DNA of 64,000 nucleotides from Xenoacremonium recifei (taxonomy: Eukaryota > Ascomycota > Sordariomycetes > Hypocreales > Nectriaceae), in assembly GCA_012184525.1 (NCBI GenBank), contig WOFQ01000006.1, positions 434,001-498,000 of the forward strand, in the 5' to 3' direction. The translations under genes were made by a program, and so were the position numbers. Below are positions 22,542-32,750 of this stretch, piece after piece; position 1 is the stretch's first letter; each line of letters opens with the position of its first letter. The notes under the pieces were generated by a model, which was given only the letters and a program-made list of their open reading frames with translations, searched no databases and had not been told where the DNA came from.

Positions 22542-25474
22542 TCATACTGACTCGTACTGATTGATCAACCTCCAAGGCACCAACCCCCTGAGCACCATAA
22601 CGCTAGAATGGATAATTCCCCATCGAACCCGCTCTAAAGCATTTGCCATAACCCAAACCAAACCCCCGGTTCTCTCTCTTCCCTGTCGTAAAGCAACCTC
22701 TCGCGGAGTCCTGCTTTCCGCCATACTCGTGACGAGGTTTCTCATTTCCGCCCGAGCGTCCCAAATTATCTCTTCAGTCATCTCACCATCCACGCTGGAC
22801 TGGCCGGAGTGGTGGAACGCCCAACAAGTTAAAGTCGCAAGGTACAAACACCATGGAACGTGGAAAAGCCCCATTGAGTCAAAGTTCTCAAGATTTTGTG
22901 ACGCATCCCTTAAGAGTGTAGCCGCGTGCCAAGCTGCCTGTGCTGCAGCAAACGATCTCCTTTGAGATTTACTCGTAGCGGCCCAGTGGCTGACAACACG
23001 TTCGGAGCGGACGTAGTCGCTCCTTTGTACTGGCTTTCCTAGGATATGTCTCGCACCAGCATAAATTTGAAGATCCAGGAAGTCGGCGTTGAGAAGAACT
23101 TGTGCTGAATGATAGATGGCATTATAGCTTGTCGCGAAGACGGCAAATTCTTGTCGAGCATCATCGAGAGAAGAACCCGCGCCTGTTGGGTCAACGTTCA
23201 TGTAGTTATTGGAGATGGCGACATAGTGGTTGTCAAAGTCGGTTTTCCAAGTATCATATGCTCGAGCTAATCGATCTCTCCATGTATCGAGACCGTTCCC
23301 TGAGGATCCAGGAATGACACCGAGGCTGGTCTGGTCGCGACGTTGCATGTCCCAGAAAATGGACATGAGGCCGTGGAGGATGAGGACTCGCGAGAGGCAG
23401 TTTAAGCGGGCAGGTCGGGGAATTGATGGTGTAAGATATGACTTGAGAGTGGGCAAGAACTGCGGCTCCGGGGTGTAGGTTGCAGCGTGGCTCTTCCATT
23501 CCAATGCTGTCTGGGCTTCCCACAGCGATTGTGAGGAAGGCAATGGCAGTCGGAGCTCGAAAGAAGACATGCATAGAGACTGGCAAAACAGCACCGCATG
23601 TTGTGTGTCCCATAGGAAACACAGGAGAACGAGTCTAGTACAGTAATTAGTTTGTGAAGTTGGCGGGACCCTTAAATGGCACAAACCTCTTCTTTTGTTC
23701 TGCTTCGGCCCATCGCCGCCACACAACTTCCAAATCATCTTGCGAACTCTCAGCTTGGTCTGGCCCAATTGGTTGAACTGTCTGGCAATCAGATCGACGA
23801 ATCAAGTTGATCAGCAGGCCATGAAATAGATGGCTCATATCATGCTGCTTTTGGCCTGCTCGCGATTTTCCTATTCAGAGTTAGGAGTCGATATTCAATA
23901 GGACTTGTAAGAGAATAACCTACCGAAACATTCCACCAGAAGAATTGTCTCCAGAACCCAAAGCTCTGGACGCGCTGAGAAAGATGCATGGCTGAAGATG
24001 CCTGGTCGCATAACATCGTGAATGCACACAGCCAATTGATGCGCGCCTTTACTGGAGTAGGTCGCGCCGAGAAGTAATATGGAAAGGAGCAGTAACGGGT
24101 CGACATTACTAGCCACAAAAGTTGCTTGGTGAGTGAGGGGATACGCGGTATTGAAGCGGGTGAAGAAGAGGTCTAAGTATGTCTGAAGGGAGGATAAGGA
24201 TAGATATTTGTTATCTCGAGTCACGGGTCCATCCTCAGGAGAAATAGGCCGAAAAGACTCGATCAAATCCAAGACATCCTCTCGAGTACACTCATCGATA
24301 CACGGGAGGCTCTTTGGTCTTTGAAGCATAGAGAGAGGTCGTTCAAGCTCCAGAGCATCCAACAGTGAACTGGATGCCTGATGCCGAGAAGGATCTGAAG
24401 ACAAGCCCAGGTCCGATGATGCGGACTGGAACTCAAGAGATTCAATGGAGTTGGAGCCTGGGGCTGGCATAAGAGACGGATCGTTTGTGGCACTTCCTTG
24501 TGATCCATAAATTGGAGATTCCATAGGTTGCATTCCTCGAGCTGAGGATTCTGGTGTTGGATGCTGAGGAACCATTGACATGTCAGGCATGTCTGGTAGT
24601 CGCTGAAAGGGGGGTTGTGGATATTCTGAATGCGGTTGTTCCTGGACTGGGCTGAGGTCGATGTTGTTCTCCATGCCAATGTCGTTGTTCAAGTCGAAGA
24701 GCCAATTGTAGTTCGTGGCAGTGGTATATGGCATATTGAAGGAGCTCGCAGTATCGGGTTGGAACGCTTCATCGTAGAGAAAGTCAACAGTATTTTGTGA
24801 GCCTTGGGTGACGGATTGAATGGAGTTTCCCCAAAAAGAGTCTCCCGTAGCATCAGTGATTGGGGGATACGTCGATGAGAATAGAGGTACCGGTGGAGGG
24901 ACAACCTCCTCGGGATGAAAAGCAAGGTTTGTATCTTGGAAGTGTTCAGTGCTGGGATCGGAGAAGGACAAGTCACAGCTCTCCTGAGAGACTGGAGGTG
25001 AGATGGGACCCTCCGCGATGGTCGTAGGAATTGCGTTGGGTGCAGTTGAACCTTGTGAGGGTTGTTCCCCAGGCGGCTGACGTGAAGCAGGTCGTTTATC
25101 GACAATTTTGCCGTCAGCCTGTTTCCAGGATCTTTTACGAGTCTTCAGGATCCCGGTTCCGCCAGTTTCTTCATCTCTCTTCTGATGACGGTCCATGTGC
25201 CGGGCTACAAAGGACGTGAGCCAAATCGTTCCTCTCCATGATGCTCTTCTACTCTCAATTGGGACATACCAAGTAAGTCCGGACGCTTGAAGTGAGCCCG
25301 ACACCGGGGACACGTTGCCTCGCCAGCGGTATGATTCAGGGCATGCCGGTTGAGGTGCTCCAGGCGGGTGAAGCGCTTGCCACAGCCATCGTGATCGCAG
25401 ACAAAGCTCTTTGCCGCAGTGCCTCCATTCTTGCCATTGCGGCCAGGCGCCGTCCGACGCTGTACTTCATTCAT
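22542..25474 (-). CDS. hxnR: C2H2 zinc-finger transcription factor with fungal_trans domain, HxnR-like
   Basis: Exons are 25474-25270, 25204-23924, 23870-23687 and 23634-22542, giving 920 aa. Two C2H2 fingers lie at residues about 25-80: CDHDGCGKRFTRLEHLNRH, then CPRCRAHFKRPDLL joined across intron 1 to ARHMDRH. A Pro/Ser/Gln-rich linker of about 280 residues follows, then a fungal-specific transcription factor domain from about residue 370 (YLDLFFTRFNTAYPLTHQATF). This matches HxnR, the pathway activator of the A. nidulans nicotinate cluster. I start at 25474 (MNEVQRRTAPG); an in-frame ATG at 25615 is possible but its added residues look non-coding. The gene is divergent from hxnX, with two motif copies between them, which fits autoregulation. 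Confidence 0.88.
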
Positions 25475-25946
25475 CGTGACGGGTTTGCCCCTCTCAAAAC
25501 ATGCAAGCCGGGAAGCGAGGTGTTCAAGAATGGGAAGAATGGGAGGGGTTTGAGCTGCCCACCCTCCTTTAGTGGGAGGACGACTCCAACAGCCGTAATA
25601 GGCATCCAATTGCATCCCCTGCAGCTATCTCGCGGTTCGGGACATTCGCCCCGGCGAGATAAGAGATGGGGAACTCAGTGCCACTGCTGATCCTCGCGTG
25701 AGATTTAGACGGCAATTATCAAGAGTGGGGGAAGACTTCAAGGGTGGGGAGTCTCCGAGCCAAGCCGTCAGTTCCCATAACTCGAGTCATGTAAGTTGAG
25801 CCGGGTGAAATAGCAGCAACTAGGAATCAGATCCCGGGGAGGCTTGCTTGACGAGGCCGTTGTCCTAAGCTTGGGGCTTATTACCTCTCATTACAACCAG
25901 TTGTCAAAGCGCTTGAAAGTCATTGGATTGGCTCAGATAACCAACC
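25475..25946. other. Divergent hxnR/hxnX upstream region
   Basis: This is 472 bp between the chosen starts. It includes the possible N-terminal extension of hxnR (25475-25615) and the motif pair at 25719-25749. CAGATAACC at 25935-25943 is a GATA core just before the hxnX ATG. Confidence 0.5.
25714..25749 (-). promoter_or_regulatory. Two copies of the cluster motif between hxnR and hxnX
   Basis: TCAAGAGTGGGG (25719-25730) is a perfect reverse copy of CCCCACTCTTGA. TCAAGGGTGGGG (25738-25749) differs at one base and follows 19 bp later, in the same face and orientation. TTATCA (25716-25721) overlaps the first copy and is the reverse of the GATA core TGATAA, as in the Rieske and hxnP promoters. 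Confidence 0.6.
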
Positions 25947-27396
25947 ATGTCAACGACAACACCTATCTTAGAGCCCCTGCAGCGGTCTCCTTCGTCGCAG
26001 CTGAATGTAAGTACTGATCGGCAACCACGATAAAAAGCCCTTTCTTACACGCTTCACATAGGTTGTCGTTGTCGGTGCTGGGCTTGGCGGCCTGGGCGCT
26101 GCGATTGGTATTCTGTTAGCTGGACACCGCGTAACAGTCTTGGAAGCAGCCTCCGAGATTGGTGATGTGGGCGCGGGGATTCAAGTGCTCCCCAACTCTG
26201 CCCGGGTCTTGAGGGCCTGGGGGCTGGAAGAGAAACTCCGCCAGTATGCCACTATGCCGAGGAAATGCAACTTCATCGGGTGGAAAGGCCAACATCTCTC
26301 GACGATGGATTACCACCAGTATGCCAAGGCCCTCGGGGCGCCTTTCTGGGACTTTCACCGGGCAAACCTCCATAAGTGCTTGTTAGACCGTGCGGTCGAA
26401 CTCGGTGCTGAGGTCAAGACGAACTCAAGAGTCGACAACTACGTGGTGTCTGCAGATGAGACGGAAGCCACCCTTTACCTCACTAATGGCAAGACTATTA
26501 CTGCTGATCTAATTGTCGGTGCCGATGGCATCAACTCTAAGCTTCGAGAAGTCTTCTTGGGTCGCCCCGACCCGCCGCAGCCCACTGGCGACCTTGCGTA
26601 TCGTCTCCTTCTAAACACAAAAGACATGCTGGCTGATCCAGAGCTGCGGCCCTTCATCGAAGACCCGCAAGTCAACTACTGGGTTGGTCCCGATGCGCAT
26701 GCTGTCAATTATGTCCTGAAGGGCGGAGAGCTCTTCAACATGGTGTTGCTGGTTCCCGATGATATGCCTGCTGGCGCAAACACGCTTGAAGGAAACGTCG
26801 ATGAGATGTGCGCACTCTACAAAGACTGGGATCCCAGAATTGGCAAGATGCTGAGTCTATGCGAGTCCGTTCTGAAGTGGCGATTATGTATTCGCCCGGG
26901 ACTGGAGCCGACATGGTCACACTCTTCAGGCACTGTAACCCTCCTCGGCGACGCAGTTCACGCGACCCTTCCCTACTTGGCCAGTGGAGCGGGGATGGCC
27001 TTGGAAGACGGTGGTGTTCTAGGACTCTGTCTATCAAAAATAACAGACAAATCACCCGAGTCCAAGCGACGAGCACTCAAGATTTACGAGGATTGCCGAC
27101 GAGAACGAACCGAGAGAGTTGTAGCTCGTGGGAGTTACAACCAGGACATGTACCATCTTCACGATGGCGAAGAACAAATCGCCCGTGACAAACTCTTCAA
27201 GGAATTTGAGGCGCTCGATGACGCTTGGGCCGAAGAGAAAAAAGCCACCATCGAAGAAACCCTGGAGACGGGTGAAGATCCGTTTCCTTGGAGACGATTC
27301 GGTGTTGGGCGGTGGCTACTAACATATGAGATGGATAAAGACGTGGAACAGAAGTGGCAAACTATTGAAGGTCAGCAAATAGAGGCAAAGCTATAG
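25947..27396 (+). CDS. hxnX: FAD-dependent monooxygenase, HxnX-like (6-hydroxynicotinate/salicylate hydroxylase family)
   Basis: Exons are 25947-26006 and 26062-27396, giving 464 aa. The FAD motif VVVGAGLGGLGAA is at about residues 22-34, the GADGINSKLR motif follows near residue 180, and LLGDAVHATLPYLASGAGMA binds the FAD ribityl chain. It belongs to the salicylate hydroxylase/6-hydroxynicotinate 3-monooxygenase (NicC-like) group of single-component flavoprotein monooxygenases. In the hxn pathway HxnX decarboxylatively hydroxylates 6-hydroxynicotinate to 2,5-dihydroxypyridine. Cytosolic, with no signal sequence. Last gene of the cluster on this side, divergent from the regulator. Confidence 0.9.
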
Positions 27397-28466
27397 AATT
27401 TCTGGGGAGATATGTATTTTAACGGCATCACGGCTTCTCGGGAAATCATAGCAGCGAATCTTAATTATGTATACGAATGACCCCCACTCTCATCTCGAAA
27501 GACTTCTTATACCCCCGTCCTCCTCAGACTTGATATCCAGGAGCCATGCGCCCTCTACGTTCTCGAAGATGCCCCGTTGCAAACTAGATTCCTTGTTAAG
27601 GTCATAAAATATTTCTTCAATATCGACACCAGCCTGGTCATAGCGAGGTACTCGGCACTAGTTAGCGATGATCCTTCATTGCAGCAGAGCGAAAATAAGC
27701 TATCAGTGCCCACACTGATGACCCAATACCCAAACAAGTTGACAGAAGGCACACAGCCACCAGCGTTCATACAGATGCGAGGGAAACGAACCACCATCGA
27801 ACCCGTTTGGATCTGCTCCAGCTGGCTTGGGCCCCCATAATCAAGACGTTATCATTCTGTGTCAAGAGAAGACGGGCAATTCGGTTATGGATGAGGGATG
27901 TTTAGAATTATATCTCCATAATTTAGATGAGGGATCCGGGAGATTCGGGTTAGGTCTCTGGATCCCTTGTCCAGATCCCTAATCCGAAGTCCTCATCCCT
28001 GCGTACAGTCGTTGCCAACATATTTACGGTTGTCTCGGATCGACCGTTTGGGCCGCTGTAGATGCCAGTCCAACCCTAAGGCTGTCTGCGAATCTCAACC
28101 TAAGTATCCAACACAGAAATCTGCAGGACCGATCCCAAGAGCTAATTCACTAGCTCTATGCTTGAAGGAAGTTGTTGCGAAGACTCCCCTTACCCTGGTA
28201 CTACTATTTCGGTAAGAATATTCTAAATTGAATCTATGGTTCTCTCACTAACTGTTCTGACAGGTCAATCAAGGATGATCGACCAGTCTCACGATACATC
28301 GTATCGCTCGAAGGACATGCCAAGAAGCCAACCTTCCAGCTAAGTTGCCAATGCTTCCGTTCACTCTAACGTTATGGGCACAGGTCTATGATTCACGCCA
28401 ACAAATGATGTCTATACAAGTGTTCCTTGGAAAATGCAAATTTTAATTCCGAGCACGCGCATCTGA
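27397..28466. other. Intergenic region at the right border of the cluster
   Basis: This is 1.07 kb without a gene. At 27890-28000 there are imperfect direct and inverted repeats built on GATGAGGGAT (27890-27899, 27926-27935) and CCTCATCCCT (27991-28000). The open frames at 27577-27840 and 27967-28215 have no recognisable protein content. The region may contain worn repeat DNA. Confidence 0.4.
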
Positions 28467-30761
28467 CTATGTCAAACAAACATCTTCTGGCTCTTGGTCA
28501 AGGAAGTAATTTGTCCCGCCCAGGGGATCATTTTGGGTCACATGAGATACAAACACACCAACTCGGTGATATTTGCCGGGTTGTGATGATTTGTAGAGAA
28601 GCAATCCCCAGGCGTCCTGCGGTTTTTGCTTGGACAAACACTCATCCTCTGCGAGTTCATCCTTCCGCACGGTAATAGTACTACTGTCATATCTCTGAAG
28701 CGAGCTGCTGTAGTCGTTGCTGTAAATCACGTATCGTAATGGGGTTGAAGAAGAGATGAGTAGAAGTTTCAGCTGCAACGGGAAATCCTCTGTAAGGTCC
28801 CATTTCCAGTCAAGCCAACATGTCATGTGGAACTGCGCTTGTTTCGAGGACAGATTCCATTCCATAGATGCCGGTAGTGAGTAGGGAGCGCTAGCCAAGA
28901 GATGTGTACTCATATTGTATATCAGTTTCAAGTCGGATGGCAGGATCTTCAGGCGTGATCTCAGCCGCAACTCTCCACCACGTACAGACCCGAAAGGGTT
29001 ACCGCCAGTTACCTTCGTAAATGCATTCACGACTGTAAACTCAGCGCGTAGGTGTATATTCTCTTTGTTGTTGTGTGTGTCACGAGGGTCATGAACCATT
29101 TTGCTCTGCGAAGCCCATGCCCAAGATGGGACGGCATCCACGGCGACCTCGGCCTTAGCAATGCACTCCTTCATACTGCTATGACCCGGCTCTGCGTACC
29201 ATAGTAATCCAGACTCCAAATTACCACGCCAAAGGCCCGCGAGGTACGTGTCGCCTGTGCCGTCAGACACGATCTCGGCCATTCCACTAAACGCAGGAAG
29301 CCGGTCGGTCTCAAAGGTCAGCAACGAAGTCGAGTACAGCCTCACGGAAAGACGAAACAGATAGTATAAGCGCTCGATCCACTTTTTGGATATCTCCTCG
29401 TCGTTGTGAGTCTTTTGCTTTATCGCTTCCGCCGCTGCCAACATCTCTTCGCTTAAACAGCCTTGATCGTCCTTTGGCTCGGAGCGGTCGCCATTCTCCG
29501 AGTTTACGAAACGCCCACATTCGAAATGAACCATGTTCTCTCCGAAAATGATACGCCGTGTTGACAGCAAGCGCTCCTGGAACACCCAGCCACGTCGTCC
29601 CCAAGAAGTCCGCCAAGTGTCTCGTATGATTGCGGCCTCGGGTGCCCCCAAATGCCATTCCCCTCGCGCGACGAGAGCGTATGAGCCGCGAACATCTGCA
29701 CGCAGAGGCGAGTGGTATGGTATCTCAACACGACGTGCTCGAGTCAAAAATCCATTGTGGCATGTTGTAGATGCGGCGGCACAAAGCACAACATGTGCGA
29801 AGCGGTATACGGATCCCATAGTCTTGCTCTCAACTTCCCAGTCAGCGGTGTCATCTTGTACGATACAAAGAGCATCGATCCAGAGGTAGCGAATAGACAG
29901 GGCCCGACAAGTGCGTACTGCATCCTGCATTACCGTGGTCATCGTGTGCAGAGGTATGCCAGCCTGATGTTTTGGAAGGGTTGCATTCTCTGTCTTCAGT
30001 TGAGTCTTTGCATCACTGGGAGGGCCCCAGCAGTAACTCAAGGCGGCATACTGCGTGCTGGACTGCAGAGGATTCGTTGCATCCCTACTTACCACGAGTC
30101 GTGGATCTTCGGGTTGAAGGTCAAGAAGGCGTGTCGGAAGGAAGCCAGTTTGACGGATATTATGAGAGCAGTTGCTCTCACAATTTCGGATAGCATCCTG
30201 GAGGAAATGGATATTTCGCTGGGTCAACGGTGCCGAGTCCTCTGAAGGCCTAAGCTTGAGCCATCTCGAGACGCAATCCGGATCACAAGTCTGCGAGCAT
30301 ATGTCGAACATGAATGACTTGAGTGCTCTCTCCACGGGTATGTGAGTGCCGGTCAGTTTTTCGGTTGCTGCATCTATAGGGCACACATCAACGCGAAGAT
30401 AGAGCAAGCCGTAGGAATGATAGCCGGATCTGTCACCCCAGCGTATCTGAAAGCGAAGCGCAATGTCACCACGATGGTCGATCTGGCCCTTCTGTAAGAC
30501 ATGACGAAACAGCGCGCACGCGCCCACCTCGCAACCGCCTTTTTCGTTGGCTGCTTGTTGTAGAGCAGGTAGATCGGGTAGTTTGTCGTGAAGCACGAAG
30601 GGAAGATATATCTCCTTCCGATTGTTCGACTCGTCTAACCGAAGCGTTGGTTGCTCGTCGTCGGGATCAAGCGGCCCAAGCAAGCCATGACTCTTCTCAA
30701 GTTTTTCGAAATTGACATTTTGACATACATAACAGACGTTTAAATCCGGATCGAATACCAT
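28467..30761 (-). CDS. HET (heterokaryon incompatibility) domain protein
   Basis: A single exon of 764 aa. The HET domain (about residues 236-395) shows its usual blocks: QYAALSYCWGPP, then IRYLWIDALCIVQDD with DWEVESKTMGSVYRFA, then GRRGWVFQERLLSTRRIIFG. The N-terminal 230 residues include a Cys-containing CYVCQNVNFEKLE start seen in many HET proteins of filamentous ascomycetes. The rest is the variable C-terminal part. HET-domain proteins trigger cell death after fusion of unlike individuals or act in innate-immunity-like responses. Most genomes have dozens of paralogues, so an individual role cannot be assigned. There is no link in promoter motif to the catabolic cluster. The ATG at 30761 begins MVFDPDLNVCYVC. 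Confidence 0.88.
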   Translation of the reverse strand: MVFDPDLNVCYVCQNVNFEKLEKSHGLLGPLDPDDEQPTLRLDESNNRKEIYLPFVLHDKLPDLPALQQAANEKGGCEVGACALFRHVLQKGQIDHRGDIALRFQIRWGDRSGYHSYGLLYLRVDVCPIDAATEKLTGTHIPVERALKSFMFDICSQTCDPDCVSRWLKLRPSEDSAPLTQRNIHFLQDAIRNCESNCSHNIRQTGFLPTRLLDLQPEDPRLVVSRDATNPLQSSTQYAALSYCWGPPSDAKTQLKTENATLPKHQAGIPLHTMTTVMQDAVRTCRALSIRYLWIDALCIVQDDTADWEVESKTMGSVYRFAHVVLCAAASTTCHNGFLTRARRVEIPYHSPLRADVRGSYALVARGEWHLGAPEAAIIRDTWRTSWGRRGWVFQERLLSTRRIIFGENMVHFECGRFVNSENGDRSEPKDDQGCLSEEMLAAAEAIKQKTHNDEEISKKWIERLYYLFRLSVRLYSTSLLTFETDRLPAFSGMAEIVSDGTGDTYLAGLWRGNLESGLLWYAEPGHSSMKECIAKAEVAVDAVPSWAWASQSKMVHDPRDTHNNKENIHLRAEFTVVNAFTKVTGGNPFGSVRGGELRLRSRLKILPSDLKLIYNMSTHLLASAPYSLPASMEWNLSSKQAQFHMTCWLDWKWDLTEDFPLQLKLLLISSSTPLRYVIYSNDYSSSLQRYDSSTITVRKDELAEDECLSKQKPQDAWGLLLYKSSQPGKYHRVGVFVSHVTQNDPLGGTNYFLDQEPEDVCLT

Positions 30762-30960
30762 CTTGGTAGAGATAAGCTTCCTGGGGCTGGAGATGGCATC
30801 TGTCCTTTACGACATAAAAAGCAATCTATGTAGAGGAAAGGCACTGTAGTGATAGTTACCCCTCTTTTCAATGTGCAGGTTTGGAAGAAAAAGAGGAGAA
30901 ACATATGGGAACATCGAATCAATGAAGAGTCAGAGTTATGCTAGACACAAGCAACCTTAT

Positions 30961-31255
30961 CAAGAACACAGACAACCACTAAGCCATTCAGCGAAATATT
31001 TCTCAAAGAAAAAGTCGATTTTCCTGCCTAAAGATTAGGGTTCAGATTATGGTTAGGCATTCAGGTTTAAGGAGGTTAGTATTGGGGTTATGGAAAGGGT
31101 TTATCATATAGTTAGGGTCAGGATTTATAGTATATATCCTATAAAAAAAATGCGATATCGAAGTAACTCGCTGAGAGGTTAGGAATTCGCTGAATTTTCT
31201 AGTGTTAGAGGACCAGTAATTGCTGGATTTGGCTTAGTGGTTGTCTGTGTTCTGG
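30961..31255. mobile_element. MITE-like element with 24-bp perfect terminal inverted repeats
   Basis: Bases 30963-30986 (starting AGAACACAGACAACCACTAA) are the exact reverse complement of 31230-31253. The flanking inner sequence repeats the symmetry: TTCAGCGAA at 30987-30995 against TTCGCTGAA at 31186-31194. The interior is about 240 bp, AT-rich, with degenerate TTAGGG-like words and no coding capacity. Size and structure fit a non-autonomous DNA transposon. A clear target-site duplication was not found, so it may be old. No other copy was noticed in this window. Confidence 0.65.
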
Positions 31256-32378
31256 CACTCGTATGCTGGACATCTCATGAGCCAAAGGCAGGTCTGGGAA
31301 ACAACAGCTCGCAGTCGGCTATCGGGAGAATGTCTGACGGTGTGAGATGACGAGACGGATAGCCGAGGGACATGACGAAAGAAGTTGTAAACGAAAGTAA
31401 CGAGGGGCAGGAAATGGAAGCATGCAAATTAAATGTGACCAATGGCAATATCCATGGCTGGTCACTCCCCTTGTCATCACCATCCGTATTGGCAGGCGTG
31501 AGCATGGACAGGGAATCGGGTGGCTGATTTGCAGCGTGTTGCTGCGGGAAGGGTCCAGACGGGAGCTGCCCCGCGAATCCCGAGTCCTCCAGAAGGCCGA
31601 CTCACTGAAAGGTCACTGAAGGTCGCTGACAGGGGCTTGAAGAGGCTGGCAAATGGACCCTGGCTGGACGCGACGGCGGGATGACAGCGGAGGGCGATGA
31701 AGCGGCTCAGAGGCTCCACTGAACCTTCTAGAATGTCGTTTGGTTAGGTGCAAGTCCCCCGGTAGGCGGATATTGCGAGGTACCTGACAGCGGTGCCATC
31801 TCCGTTTTCCAGTGCGACGGTTGCAGACGGACGGGCACTAAAATAAAGCACCCGGGGTCCCGTGGCAATGGAATGGCCGGCCACTGCTCGCTTCAGCTAT
31901 ACTTGTACCATGCTGGCGATATTACCAGCTGTCTGGATGGGCTTCTGGGCTGGGCAGAGTTGCAGTGCGTCGTGTTTTGCCCACACGTGAACGACTTCCC
32001 CTCTATGGCGCAGAGAGCGTGCCCGCTGTAATCCATCGTCAATTGTGCCTCTGCCCGCATCCATTGGCCACTTCACAGGGCTCACACAGCGCTCGCTACC
32101 CTCCTCTTGTCCACTGATTGTCCGTCGACCCAGTAAACCAGCATCGTATCCCCTGCTCCATTGGCTCTATTGGCACCTCAGGAGGGCCAGGCCGCCCTGC
32201 CGCCTGGGCGTTGGGTTGGGCGCTGCAGTGGGGGACGAGTCGCAGGTAGCCGTCACCTCGGGCGCCTGCATCGGAACGCGGGCCGGCGAGGTACCCGCTA
32301 CCTTCCCATCTTCACAATTTTTCTGACAGCGCTGAGGTGGCCCCCCAATTGCTACCCCAGCAAGTCACAATTTCTTCA

Positions 32379-32416
32379 CAGCCCAGCCCAGCCCAGCCCA
32401 GCCAGCCAGCCAGCCC
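32379..32416. repeat. Short tandem repeat, CAGCC/CAGC units
   Basis: Four CAGCC units are followed by CAGC units in the promoter or leader of the TPR/DnaJ gene. This is a simple sequence repeat and probably length-variable. Confidence 0.7.
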
Positions 32417-32750
32417 TCACGCTTCGACCAGGCTGTGTGCCAATTGTGCAGGGCCAGCTGATAAATCGTGTCTCCTGGACGCTCCATCATCTCCAGTCGC
32501 TTGATTCTCCTCCATCCTCCTGCTTCCTGCTCCCAGCTTGCCGTCGTCGTCTCGCCTTCATTCGCCCTCCGCCGCCCATTCCCATACATCCTCGAGCCCG
32601 TCCATTCGATAAACGCTATATCCGGAGCCACTGAGCGGCCCCGAAAAAATAACTTTAGGGAGGCTCTGGTTTTTTTTTAAGCCCGTTTAGGCCACTGATT
32701 CAGTATCCGGCATAACCTTGTTACGGGATTCTCGATCCCTTGGGACGCAA

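Larger units (their letters stand above)
30762..32750. other. Intergenic region with a MITE-like element and the co-chaperone promoter
   Basis: Nearly 2 kb without a supported gene. It contains the inverted-repeat element at 30961-31255, a CAGCC-type simple repeat at 32379-32416, and a pyrimidine-rich stretch (32470-32600) upstream of the TPR/DnaJ gene. Short open frames here overlap each other and look random. Confidence 0.5.

Noticed and set aside
25475..25615. Upstream in-frame ATG of the hxnR gene (25615)
   Set aside because: The extra 47 residues have no family resemblance and shorten the promoter; kept only as an alternative start.
4702..27396. Secondary-metabolite biosynthetic cluster
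   Set aside because: No polyketide synthase, NRPS, terpene cyclase or prenyltransferase is present; the enzyme set is catabolic and matches hxn families one by one.
27482..27492. CCCCACTCTCA downstream of hxnX
   Set aside because: It starts like the cluster motif but lacks the TTGA end and lies in the 3' region of hxnX, so it was not counted as a copy.
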